A model generated the notes under the pieces. It did not search any database and was not told where the DNA came from. It saw only the letters and a list, made by a program, of their open reading frames with translations. Both the position numbers and the translations under genes were made by a program. DNA of 64,000 nucleotides from Mesorhizobium sp. Root157. GTDB lineage: Bacteria; Pseudomonadota; Alphaproteobacteria; Rhizobiales; Rhizobiaceae. The DNA lies in the NCBI RefSeq assembly GCF_001427385.1, contig NZ_LMGJ01000012.1, forward strand, positions 355,462 to 419,461, in the 5' to 3' direction. Shown here piece after piece: positions 19,832 to 27,827 of the stretch; position 1 is the stretch's first letter; every line of letters starts with the position of its first letter.

Positions 19832-19839
19832 GGCGCTGA

Positions 19840-20238
19840 ATGTTGCCGTACGGGTGGCGAGAGCGCCTGCTGCAAATCTACAAAACCAGCAAGCCGCATA
19901 TGGCCGTCGTCGGCCAGGTGCCGGGGCTGGAACACTATCGCAACATCGATCGCCACGAGGTGCTCACGCAGCCGCAGATATTGTCGATCCGTGTCGACGA
20001 AAGCCTTTACTTTGCCAATGCGCGCTACCTTGAGGACAGGTTCGACGTGTCGGCGCTTGAGAGCCTGGAAGAAATCAGCCGCCAGCTTGCCGATGCCGGC
20101 ATTGGTTTCCATCTGTAGGAGATCAAGGGGCCGGTCATGGACCGGCTGAAGCGCACACGCTTCCTCGGCACCATCAACGGTCACGTGTTCCTGACCCAGC
20201 ATGAGGCGGTCAGCACGCTGTCGAGCAGTGTAGCGTGA
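19840..20238 (+). pseudogene. Remnant of SulP sulfate permease (C-terminal STAS region)
   Basis: The translation matches the end of a SulP-type anion permease: KTSKPHMAVVGQVPG, then the STAS-domain block SIRVDESLYFANARYLED and DVSALESLEEISRQL. An in-frame TAG at 20116-20118 interrupts the domain where relatives have Ser. The same frame continues with EIKGPVMDRLKRTRFLG and HVFLTQHEAV, as in intact proteins, until TGA at 20236-20238. The whole membrane domain (about 430 residues) is missing; upstream homology stops at about 19870, just after the palindromic repeat. The fragment can therefore not encode a transporter and is decaying. A short product from ATG 19840 (92 residues) is possible but unlikely to matter. 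Confidence 0.88.
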
Positions 20239-20288
20239 CGGTGCGCCATGAGGTTGCCGCTTCCTTCTGCCGGGAAGAAAGCCGGTGG

Positions 20289-20762
20289 CTACCGGGAGCG
20301 CTGGCGCAAGTCGACGGCGCGCCCGTCGATGATCGTTTCCATCGAAAAGATGCCGGTCACTGTCGCCAGCTCGAAGTCGGTGATGAGTTTCTGGTAGAAG
20401 GCGTCGTAGCCCGCGATGCCCTTTGCGACGACCTTGATGAGATAGTCCCAGTCGCCGCCAATCCGGTAGAAATCGGTAACCCCCGGCAGTTTCTCGATAT
20501 GGGCCCGGAATTTCTCCGCCCATTCCCGCGAATGATGGCGGGTGCGGATCATGACGAAAACCGTCAGGTCGTAACCCAGCGCCGACAAATCGATATGCGT
20601 GTGGGTTCCGCGGATGAGCCCGCTTGCCTTGAGGTTCTGCAGCCGTCGCCAGCATGCGTTCTGCGACAGCCCGACCTTGTCTGAAAGGTCGCGTTGCGAA
20701 ATTTCGCCATCCTGTTGGAGGGCCGTCAGGATGCTTCTATCAATATCGTCGATTTTGATCAT
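20289..20762 (-). CDS. Lrp/AsnC family transcriptional regulator
   Basis: A 157-residue regulator with an N-terminal AsnC-type helix-turn-helix (about residues 5-60, containing DIDRSILTALQQDGEISQRDL and NACWRRLQNLKASGLI) and a C-terminal RAM/AsnC ligand-binding domain (about 65-150, with GVTDFYRIGGDWDYLIKV). Such proteins form octamers and respond to amino acids. ATG 20762 matches the usual family start; the frame extends to 20807 without support. It is divergent from the class V aminotransferase gene with a 109 bp AT-richer gap, so the aminotransferase is the likely target, and an amino acid the likely signal. Confidence 0.93.
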   Translation of the reverse strand: MIKIDDIDRSILTALQQDGEISQRDLSDKVGLSQNACWRRLQNLKASGLIRGTHTHIDLSALGYDLTVFVMIRTRHHSREWAEKFRAHIEKLPGVTDFYRIGGDWDYLIKVVAKGIAGYDAFYQKLITDFELATVTGIFSMETIIDGRAVDLRQRSR

Positions 20763-20871
20763 AGATTCGAATTTCTGACCCAATTTAAGGCCAGTTTTAC
20801 ATGACAACGGTGAGGTTTCAATTGTGCTTTTCGACTAAAAATCTCGCTAGCTGTCCTTGGAGGGTCTGATC

Positions 20872-22338
20872 GTGGTCGCACTTGCAAACAACCCGGTTTC
20901 GTCCGGTCTTCTGGAAGAGTTCAGGCAGTCGTTGGACGTCGCCGATCCGATCTCTGCCCTGCATGACGGGTTGATCGGCAATGACGCCATGGTGGATGGC
21001 CCGTTCGGCCAGCGCCATCTGATCTATGCCGACTATGTCGCGTCCGGGCGGGCGCTGCGGCAGGTCGAGAACTTCATTCTCGAACGCGTCCTGCCCTACT
21101 ATGCAAACAGCCATACCGAGGCCTCCTACTGCGGAGGCTTCATGACCCGGCTGCGGCGTCAGGCCCGGGAGACGATAGCGGCATGTTGTGGTGCTGGTCC
21201 GGAGCATGCGGTCGTCTTCACCGGTTCCGGCGCGACCGCCGGCCTCAACCGGATCGTCAATCTGCTGGGCGTCTCCGGTACGATCGCAGCCGGGCGGCGG
21301 GTCCGCGTCCTCATCGGCCCTTACGAGCACCATTCCAATATCCTGCCGTGGCGCGAAAGCGGTGCCGAAGTCGTCGAAATCGCCGAAAGCGAAACTGGCG
21401 GCCCCGATCTTCGCATGCTCGAGGCAGCGCTGCGGCAACCGGCCGATCTCACCGTCTGTTCGTTTTCCGCGGCATCGAACGTGACTGGCATCGTCACGGA
21501 TGTCGCCGCTGTGACGCGCATGGCCAAGGCGGCGGGCGCGCGCATGGTGTGGGACTATGCCGGTGCCGGCCCCTACCTGCCGATCGCGATGACGCCGGCC
21601 ATGGACGCGGCAATCGACGCCATTGTCGTCTCTCCACACAAATTCATCGGCGGGCCGGGTTCTTCGGGCGTGCTGATCCTGCGCCGCGATGCGGTGGCAG
21701 TCTCCAAGCCGTCATGGCCCGGCGGCGGCACGGTCCGCTTCGTTTCGCCCGACGGCCACGACTATAGCGACAGCCTGGAGGCGCGCGAGGAAGCCGGAAC
21801 GCCGAATGTCGTGGGCGATATTCGTGCTGCCCTTGCCTTTCTCGTCAAGGACGCCATCGGCGCGGAGGCGATGCAGGCGCGCAATGACGACCTGGTGCGC
21901 AAGGCTTTCGACGCCTGGAAGGGTCTGGGCCGCATGGAACTGCTCGGACCTTCGGGGCCGGCGCGACTTCCGATATTTTCGTTTCGGGTGCGCGACGGCC
22001 AAGGCGGTTTCGTTCACCAGCAACTCGTTACCCGCATGCTGAGCGACCGTTTCGGCATTCAGGCGCGCGGCGGTTGCGCGTGTGCCGGACCATATGTCCA
22101 TCGCCTGCTTTCCATCGATGCGGAGGAGTCGCAGCGTCTGCGCGCGGCAATTCTCGAGGGGCAAGAGATGCTGAAGCCCGGCTTCACACGGCTCAATTTC
22201 AGCGTCCTTCTTCCGGATGCGAAAGTGCGCTTCATTCTGGAGTCGGTCGCCGAACTGGTCGCCGACGCCTCGCAATACGCACCGCGCTACGGGTTCGATG
22301 TCGCCCGTGCGATCTTCTTTCCGCTGGCGGCTGCGTAA
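20872..22338 (+). CDS. Class V aminotransferase (cysteine-desulfurase-like)
   Basis: A 488-residue PLP enzyme of fold type I. The N-terminal YADYVASGRAL replaces the usual YLDNAATTP of desulfurases. GSGATAGLNRIV is the phosphate-binding region, a histidine pair lies in PYEHHSNILPW, and the PLP lysine is K257 in SPHKFIGGPGSSG. A cysteine-rich loop GGCACAGPYVHRL (C402, C404) sits where desulfurases carry their active-site Cys, so cysteine desulfurase, selenocysteine lyase or an isopenicillin-epimerase-like activity all remain possible. GTG 20872 is chosen because GGAGGG ends seven bases before it. It is divergent from an Lrp-family regulator that probably controls it. Broken genes on both sides suggest the pair arrived by rearrangement. 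Confidence 0.88.
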   Translation: MVALANNPVSSGLLEEFRQSLDVADPISALHDGLIGNDAMVDGPFGQRHLIYADYVASGRALRQVENFILERVLPYYANSHTEASYCGGFMTRLRRQARETIAACCGAGPEHAVVFTGSGATAGLNRIVNLLGVSGTIAAGRRVRVLIGPYEHHSNILPWRESGAEVVEIAESETGGPDLRMLEAALRQPADLTVCSFSAASNVTGIVTDVAAVTRMAKAAGARMVWDYAGAGPYLPIAMTPAMDAAIDAIVVSPHKFIGGPGSSGVLILRRDAVAVSKPSWPGGGTVRFVSPDGHDYSDSLEAREEAGTPNVVGDIRAALAFLVKDAIGAEAMQARNDDLVRKAFDAWKGLGRMELLGPSGPARLPIFSFRVRDGQGGFVHQQLVTRMLSDRFGIQARGGCACAGPYVHRLLSIDAEESQRLRAAILEGQEMLKPGFTRLNFSVLLPDAKVRFILESVAELVADASQYAPRYGFDVARAIFFPLAAA

Positions 22339-22403
22339 CACCAAAATTTGAAGTGCGTCGCCTGAATCTGTTCAAGAGCGCCGCGCTTCAGGCAACCACA
22401 AGG

Positions 22404-22430
22404 CAGGTCCCGGCCCACCGCCGGGGCCTG
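22404..22430 (+). terminator. Stem-loop after class V aminotransferase
   Basis: An 11-bp stem (22404-22414 with 22420-22430, one G-T pair) with a 5-base loop, GC-rich, 66 bp after the aminotransferase stop. A short pyrimidine-rich stretch follows. It is a plausible intrinsic terminator. Confidence 0.6.
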
Positions 22431-22486
22431 TCGTCTCTCGTTGATATTTGTAGCCGCCGACCGTTTGCGGCGATGGGGGCAATTTC

Positions 22487-22770
22487 ATGAAAATCGGTGC
22501 AGCACGTGAAATCCTGACTGGGGAAAACCGGGTTGCCATGGGACTCGGCAAGGGAATTGGTGAAACTTGGCCACGAATGCGTCGTGCAGGCAGGTGCCGG
22601 TGCCGCCGCCGGGTTCCCCGATTCCGCCTGCGCGGGTATTGGTGGTCGGTGCGGGCGTCGCCGGCCTCGCTGCAATCGGCACGTCCGTCAGCCTCGGCGC
22701 GATCACCTACGCCTTCGATGTGCGGCTCGAGGTGACCAAGCAGATCGAATCGATGGGTGGCCGCTTCTTC
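22487..22770 (+). pseudogene. Remnant of pntA (NAD(P) transhydrogenase alpha subunit)
   Basis: Three pieces of PntA are recognisable in three frames. ATG 22487 starts MKIGAAREILTGENRVAM, a typical PntA N-terminus. After a small deletion (about 5 nt near 22541) the frame shifts and reads DSARELVKLGHECVVQAGAG and AAAGFPDSA. After a second, large deletion near 22625 the sequence jumps to the dinucleotide-binding motif PPARVLVVGAGVAGLAAIG and continues to EQIESMG-like residues near 22760. The second junction falls in a short GC-rich stretch shared by both flanks, suggesting microhomology-mediated deletion. The fragment covers under a quarter of a normal gene and is non-functional. Its end abuts the 3' end of the GlpM-like gene on the other strand. 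Confidence 0.87.
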
Positions 22771-22771
22771 G

Positions 22772-23113
22772 TCATCGGGAAAACGCAAACAGCCCGCCGC
22801 CGAGGAAAATGACGATCGTCACGGTCAGCCAGGCAAGGATGCCGACGCCGACTGCCGTGACGAAGTCGACGCGGGCGATAGCCCAATAGCAGGCCAGCAG
22901 GAAGGCGATATAGGCCGGGATGGTCTTCATGCCGGCAAGGCAGGTTTCGCGGAATGCCGCCATTTCGCCCTTGGCGCCGATCACGAGCAGGGCGATCAGG
23001 CCGAAGGTTGGAAACAGCGGCAATATTCCAGGCAGCACATTGCCGCGCTTGGAGAGCGCCACGATCAGTGCCGTGACAAGGCCGCCGACGATCCCTTTCC
23101 AGACGACGTCCAT
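22772..23113 (-). CDS. GlpM-like small membrane protein
   Basis: A 113-residue, almost entirely hydrophobic protein with about four membrane helices and short polar loops. The LSKRGNVLPGILPLFPTFGLIALLVIG stretch (split here across helices 1-2) resembles GlpM of Pseudomonas, an inner-membrane protein linked to glycerol metabolism and alginate but of unclear function. It lies 13 bp downstream of the dehydratase gene on the same strand and may be co-transcribed. Its last codons lie at the edge of the pntA remnant. Confidence 0.75.
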   Translation of the reverse strand: MDVVWKGIVGGLVTALIVALSKRGNVLPGILPLFPTFGLIALLVIGAKGEMAAFRETCLAGMKTIPAYIAFLLACYWAIARVDFVTAVGVGILAWLTVTIVIFLGGGLFAFSR

Positions 23114-23126
23114 GGCCGCGCTCCCT

Positions 23127-24845
23127 TCACGTATTTTCGGGCGAACGTGTCAGGAATTTGAAATCGCAGCCATGTTCGGCCTGCAGCACTTCCTGCCGGT
23201 AGAGCCGGGCATAGCCGCGTTCCGGCAACGGCGCGGGCGGCGGCAGGGCGGCGCGGCGGCGTTCCAATTCGGCATCGTCGACGAGCAGGTCGATGCGCCG
23301 GTTGCTGATCGACAGCCGGATGCGGTCGTGGTTGCGCACGAGGCCGAGCGGCCCGCCGGATGCCGAATCCGGGCTGACATGCAGGACGATGGTGCCGTAG
23401 GCGGTGCCACTCATGCGCGCGTCGGAAATGCGCAACATGTCCTTGACGCCCTGACGAGCCAGCTTGGTCGGTATCGGCAGATAACCCGCCTCGGGCATGC
23501 GCGACGAACTGGTCGGCCCGGCATTCTGAAGCACCAGGATGTCGTCGGGCAAAACATCGAGATCCGGATCGTCTATGCGATTTGCCATGTCCTCGATCGA
23601 GGTGAAAACGATGGCGCGGCCTTCGCTCTCGAACAGGGCCGGATCGGCAGCGGCGCGCTTGAAGATGGCCCCATTGGGCGCAAGCGATCCGAATAGCGCG
23701 ACGAGGCCGCCGACCGGCTGCAACGGCGTTTCCAGCGCATGGACGACGTTGCGGTCGACATAGGGGGCAACGTCGTCGTCCAGCCGTTCGCCCAATGTCG
23801 TGCCGGTGACGGTCATGCAGTCGAGATGCAGCAGCGGCTTCAGTTCGCGCAGCACCGCGCCGATACCGCCGGCGGCGAACAGGTCTTCCATGTAATAGGC
23901 GCCCGTCGGCTTCAGGTCGACCAGCACCGGCGTGGTATCCGACAATTCGTTGAGGCGGTTGAGGTCGATCTTGATTCCCGCCCGCCCGGCGATAGCCGTC
24001 AGGTGCAGGATGGCGTTGGTGGAGCCGGAGATGGCCAGCAGCACGCGAAGTGCGTTCTCGACCGATTTTTCGGTGATGATGTCGGTGGGCGTGATGCGCG
24101 ACTTGGCCAGTTGCATCGCGGCGACGCCCGAAGCCTCGGCAGCGCGGATGCGGTCGGCATGGACGGCGGGGATCGCGGCCGTGCCGGGCAGCATCATGCC
24201 GAGCGCCTCGGCAAGCGATGCCATGGTGCTGGCCGTTCCCATCACCGCGCAGGTGCCGGCGGTCGTCGCCAGCCGCCCCTCGATCTCGTTGATCGTCTCG
24301 GTATCGAATTCGCCCGCCCGGTGCCGCGCCCAGAAGCGGCGGCAATCGGTGCAGGCGCCGAGCTTTTCGCCGCGCCAGCGTCCGGTCATCATCGGTCCGG
24401 TGACGAGTTGGACGGCGGGGATGTTGGCGGAAACGGCACCCATCAGCTGTGCCGGGACGGTCTTGTCGCAGCCGCCGATCAACACCACCGCATCCATCGG
24501 CTGGCCCCGGACCATTTCCTCGGTGTCCATGGCCATCAGGTTGCGGAAGAACAGGCTGGTCGGGTTGAGAAAGACTTCGCCGAGCGAAATGGTCGGGAAC
24601 TCGAGTGGCAGGCCGCCGGCGGAAAGGACGCCGCGCTTCACGGCCGCGACAAGTTCAGGGACCAGACGGTGGCAATTGTTGAATTCGCTGTAGGTGGTCG
24701 CGATGCCCACAACCGGGCGCGCCAGCATTTCGTTCGAGTGCCCCATGGAACGTGCGAACGACATGCGCAGGTAACGGGAAAAATCCTTGTCCCCGTAGTT
24801 GGTCAGGCCGCGGGAAAGACCTGTCTCCGACGGTTCAGTCGTCAT
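23127..24845 (-). CDS. IlvD/Edd family dehydratase, sugar-acid type
   Basis: A 572-residue iron-sulfur dehydratase. Cysteines at C58, C126 (GGCDKT) and C199 (GTCAVMG) occupy the [2Fe-2S] ligand positions known from L-arabinonate dehydratase of Rhizobium, and the ISDARMSGTAYGTIVLHVSPD block carries the catalytic Ser. The RRFWARHRAGEF region and GTIVLHV wording are closer to pentonate/sugar-acid dehydratases than to the branched-chain enzyme IlvD. The likely reaction is dehydration of an aldonic acid to a 2-keto-3-deoxy acid. A GntR regulator lies upstream on the same strand (48 bp gap). The divergent operon encodes an epimerase, an SDR and a cyclase-family enzyme that could supply the aldonate or its lactone. 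The precise sugar is unknown. Confidence 0.9.
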   Translation of the reverse strand: MTTEPSETGLSRGLTNYGDKDFSRYLRMSFARSMGHSNEMLARPVVGIATTYSEFNNCHRLVPELVAAVKRGVLSAGGLPLEFPTISLGEVFLNPTSLFFRNLMAMDTEEMVRGQPMDAVVLIGGCDKTVPAQLMGAVSANIPAVQLVTGPMMTGRWRGEKLGACTDCRRFWARHRAGEFDTETINEIEGRLATTAGTCAVMGTASTMASLAEALGMMLPGTAAIPAVHADRIRAAEASGVAAMQLAKSRITPTDIITEKSVENALRVLLAISGSTNAILHLTAIAGRAGIKIDLNRLNELSDTTPVLVDLKPTGAYYMEDLFAAGGIGAVLRELKPLLHLDCMTVTGTTLGERLDDDVAPYVDRNVVHALETPLQPVGGLVALFGSLAPNGAIFKRAAADPALFESEGRAIVFTSIEDMANRIDDPDLDVLPDDILVLQNAGPTSSSRMPEAGYLPIPTKLARQGVKDMLRISDARMSGTAYGTIVLHVSPDSASGGPLGLVRNHDRIRLSISNRRIDLLVDDAELERRRAALPPPAPLPERGYARLYRQEVLQAEHGCDFKFLTRSPENT

Positions 24846-24893
24846 TGTTCGCCTCGAAATTAATGAAAATGCTGTTGGAGAGATTGCCGCCGA

Positions 24894-25604
24894 TCAGTCG
24901 ATCAAGGTTCCGAAGGTGCGCAGATATGCGTTCTTCGATGCGGGCAGATGGTTACGGCACAGATCTATCAGCGCCGCACGATCCTGGCGGGTGATCGCGT
25001 CGATCATCAGATGATGCTCGTCGCGGGCCCTGCGGCGCTGCGCCGGGCTCAGCAGGACATGGAAGCGGATGCCGTGCGCCCGCTGGGCGTAGGTTTCGAT
25101 CGCTTCGGCGAGGAAGGTGTTTCCGCACAGATCGAACAGCTTGCTGTGAAAGCGCTGGTTCGAGCGAAACACCTGGACAAGATCGTCCTGTTCGATGGCC
25201 TTGTCATGGTCGCACTGGATTACCTTCAGCTCTTCCAGGTCTTCCGGCTTGACCGGAAACTCGATCTGCGCGGCAGCGGAGGTTTCAAGCATTTCGCGCA
25301 AGGAATAGAGCTGGTCGACGTCGCGGGTCGAAAAGGCCCGCACCAGCGCGCCGCGATTGGGAATCCGCTCGACGATGCCCATGCGGCTCAGTTCCGCAAA
25401 GACCAGGCGCAGGATATGGCGCGTCACGCCGAAGCGCTCGCAAAGATCTTCCTCGATCAGTCGTTCGCGTGGATGCAGCTTGCCGAGGACGATATCTTCC
25501 TCCAGCGCGGCCACGACGCGATCGAGGGCAGGGCCTTGGCGCAACTGGTCTTCCTGTGCGCTCTTTGGCGTCACCGGCGCCCTTGCTATTGCTGATGTCT
25601 TCAA
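24894..25604 (-). CDS. GntR family regulator, FadR/FCD subfamily
   Basis: A regulator with a winged helix-turn-helix (RERLIEEDLCERFGVTRHILRLVFAELSRMGIVE) and an all-helical FCD ligand domain with conserved His residues (RFHSKLFDLCGN, DEHHLMIDAI). The frame is open to ATG 25721, but that start would place a 22-bp operator-like palindrome and a promoter inside the coding region. The TTG at 25604, preceded by GTTGGA, gives a 236-residue protein of normal FCD length and is preferred. It lies between the dehydratase gene and the divergent catabolic operon and probably represses both until a sugar-acid-like ligand binds. The start choice is an inference. Confidence 0.85.
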   Translation of the reverse strand: MKTSAIARAPVTPKSAQEDQLRQGPALDRVVAALEEDIVLGKLHPRERLIEEDLCERFGVTRHILRLVFAELSRMGIVERIPNRGALVRAFSTRDVDQLYSLREMLETSAAAQIEFPVKPEDLEELKVIQCDHDKAIEQDDLVQVFRSNQRFHSKLFDLCGNTFLAEAIETYAQRAHGIRFHVLLSPAQRRRARDEHHLMIDAITRQDRAALIDLCRNHLPASKNAYLRTFGTLID

Positions 25605-25635
25605 AATTCCAACCCCGACATGCTTACCCAGCGAA

Positions 25636-25663
25636 ATTGTATCGCTTGACTCGATCCGTACAA
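25636..25663 (-). promoter_or_regulatory. Candidate promoter for the GntR/dehydratase unit
   Basis: On the minus strand a -35-like TTGTAC (25663-25658) and a -10-like TACAAT (25641-25636) are separated by 16 bp, placing transcription start shortly before the preferred TTG start codon of the GntR gene. Confidence 0.45.
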
Positions 25664-25687
25664 TCACATTCGCATGCTCGGATTGGA

Positions 25688-25709
25688 TTGTCGAATAAAT
25701 TATCGACAA
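25688..25709. promoter_or_regulatory. Operator-like palindrome in divergent intergenic region
   Basis: Perfect 7-bp arms TTGTCGA and TCGACAA surround an AT-only 8-bp centre. The site lies between the GntR gene and the divergent cyclase operon, the expected place for the GntR protein's own operator. FCD-type GntR proteins bind short palindromes of this size. Confidence 0.65.
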
Positions 25710-25841
25710 TCTCGTTGACATAATGATTGACAGCCCATAACCCTATGGTGCGCAAGTTATGGGGCGCGTCACGCCAATCGTTTGGATGGGCGCGCCTGAC
25801 GGTTCATCCGCCGGCAAAACCGTGCAGTGAGGTATGGGAAC

Positions 25842-26813
25842 ATGTGTTCAGAGTGCTTTGTAACTGCGGCAATGAAATCGCGCATCGCCGCCCACGGTGC
25901 GGCTTTCCGCAAGGCGACTGCCAGCCCGTTCGGTTCCGATGACGAGATCGGCATGCTGAACCTGGTCGACGCCGCCTCGCGTCAGGCGATCATGGATCGC
26001 GCCGATCCCACCAAGATCTATGATCTTTCGGTCGATAATTTCGTTGGCATGCCCGGCTGGTTCGGTGCCGAGGATCAGCCCTATCAGATCTGGATGACCC
26101 ACACGCCTGAGGGCGAAAAGATCGATGACATCATGCGTGTCGGCAAGGAAGCGAACGACCTCGTCTCCTATTCGGGCGACTCGATCTCGATGTACACGCA
26201 TACCGGCACCCATATCGATGCGCTGAACCACTTCGGTTACGACGGCAAGATTTTCAACGGCTTCTCCGCCAAGGAGCATCTGGGCAGCCGCGCCTGGCGC
26301 AAATCCGGCGCCGACAAGCATCCGCCCATCGTTGCGCGCGGCATCATGCTGGACGTGGCGGCGCTGCTCGGCGTCGACGTGCTGCCGCCGAGTTACGGCA
26401 TCGGCGAGGCCGACCTGCGCGGCTGCCTGAAGCATCAGCGCGTCGAACTGCGCCCTGGCGACGTGGTGCTGATCCGCACCGGCCGCATGCGGCTGTGGCC
26501 CGACCGCGCCACATATCTGCCTGACCCTCCCGGGCTCAATCGCGAGGGCGCGGAGTTTCTGGCCAAGGCGGGTGCCATCATCATCGGAGCGGACAATCAT
26601 TGCCTCGAACAGGCGCCGTCGGCCGATCCGGAAAACTGGCAGGTGGTGCATACCTATCTGCTGGCGGAGGCCGGCGTACCGATCCTTGAGATCGCCAACC
26701 TGGAGGATCTCGCCGAGGACAAGGTTCACGAATTCGCCTTCTTTGGTGCTTGTATCCGGTTTCGCGGTGCGACGGGTTCGCCGATGCGGCCCATCGCCAT
26801 GCCACTGCGCTGA
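25842..26813 (+). CDS. Cyclase-family metal-dependent hydrolase
   Basis: A 323-residue member of the cyclase/kynurenine-formamidase-like family. The metal-binding signature HxGTHxDxxxH is intact as HTGTHIDALNH (H120, H124, D126, H130), and a downstream GADNHCLEQ holds a further conserved His. Members hydrolyse formamides, lactones or enol-lactones. With a sugar-acid dehydratase, dehydrogenases and an amidase-like protein nearby, lactone or amide hydrolysis is plausible. ATG 25842 follows AGG and GGGA; GTG 25827 and ATG 25872 are alternatives in frame. It opens the long plus-strand operon that runs to 38034. Confidence 0.87.
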   Translation: MCSECFVTAAMKSRIAAHGAAFRKATASPFGSDDEIGMLNLVDAASRQAIMDRADPTKIYDLSVDNFVGMPGWFGAEDQPYQIWMTHTPEGEKIDDIMRVGKEANDLVSYSGDSISMYTHTGTHIDALNHFGYDGKIFNGFSAKEHLGSRAWRKSGADKHPPIVARGIMLDVAALLGVDVLPPSYGIGEADLRGCLKHQRVELRPGDVVLIRTGRMRLWPDRATYLPDPPGLNREGAEFLAKAGAIIIGADNHCLEQAPSADPENWQVVHTYLLAEAGVPILEIANLEDLAEDKVHEFAFFGACIRFRGATGSPMRPIAMPLR

Positions 26814-26912
26814 TCGGGTGCCATTGCGTACGGGACTGTACGGATGTCGGCGCCGGCCGATGCCGCTTGGCGGGACGCGGCGTTTTCAATGCGGGAATTT
26901 CGAGGTGGCGGC

Positions 26913-27827
26913 GTGAGCACGCGGGTTCATTTGGTGACGGGGGCAGGCGGTCTGGTGGGGCGGGCGGTTGCAGCCCAACTGCGCGGCCGCGGCGACCGCG
27001 TCATCGGCGTCGACCGGGTGGCGTCCGGCGAGGGCGAGGAGCGCATCGTCGACTGCGACCTGCGCGATACGCATCGCCTGCACCAGCTGGCGTCCGACCC
27101 CGATCTGGATAGCATCATCCATTGCGGGGCTCATTCCGGTCCCATGGTGGCGCGCGACAACCCCTATGATCTCGTCGCCGTCAATGTGGTCGGCACGGCC
27201 AATGTGCTGGAAGTCGCCCGCATTCGTCGGCTGCGCCGCTTCGTCAACTGCTCCTCCGTCAGCGTCTACGGATCGACGGTTGCCGGGCCCGTCACGGAAG
27301 ACATGTCGCTTCATCCGTCCACGGTCTATGGCGCGACCAAGCTTGCCGCCGAGCATCTGGTGACCGCCTATGCGAGAGAGCATCGGCTGGACACCGTGTC
27401 GCTTCGCCTTTCATGGGTTTATGGGCCGAACAGGACTACAATCTGCCTGCTGCGCCGCATGGTGGTCGATGCGATCGAAAGACGCCCCACCGCCGTCGAC
27501 TGGGGTGCCGGGTTCCATCGCCAGTATATCCATGCCGACGATGCGGCTGCGGCGTTGATCGCGGCGGTCGACGCGGCAAGCGTCGACCAGCGCGCTTACA
27601 ACATCACCGGCGACACCTATCAGACGCTTGCCGAAACGGCGGATCTGGTACGGCGCGTCTTGCCTCAAGCCGATATCCGGCTCGGCGAGGGCAATGACCC
27701 CGGCGACGATGTCCAGCATCGCTTCGACATCACCGCAGCCAAGCGCGACCTCGGCTACGTGCCGGCCGTCTCGCTGGAACAGGGAATCCGGCGCTTTGCC
27801 GAAACCATTGAAGCGCAGAGGCAATAG
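26913..27827 (+). CDS. NAD-dependent epimerase/dehydratase (uronate-dehydrogenase-like?)
   Basis: A 304-residue extended SDR. The nucleotide-binding TGAGGLVG is at residues 9-16, followed by an acidic DRV strand end typical of NAD preference. NCSSVSVYG and VYGATKLAAE supply the Ser and YxxxK catalytic residues, and RLSWVYGPNR is the substrate-side block. GTG 26913 is chosen for the GAGGTGG ribosome site five bases upstream. The next gene starts immediately after its stop, so translation is coupled. In a catabolic operon such proteins often oxidise C1 of hexuronates or epimerise activated sugars; which applies here is not decided. Confidence 0.85.
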   Translation: MSTRVHLVTGAGGLVGRAVAAQLRGRGDRVIGVDRVASGEGEERIVDCDLRDTHRLHQLASDPDLDSIIHCGAHSGPMVARDNPYDLVAVNVVGTANVLEVARIRRLRRFVNCSSVSVYGSTVAGPVTEDMSLHPSTVYGATKLAAEHLVTAYAREHRLDTVSLRLSWVYGPNRTTICLLRRMVVDAIERRPTAVDWGAGFHRQYIHADDAAAALIAAVDAASVDQRAYNITGDTYQTLAETADLVRRVLPQADIRLGEGNDPGDDVQHRFDITAAKRDLGYVPAVSLEQGIRRFAETIEAQRQ

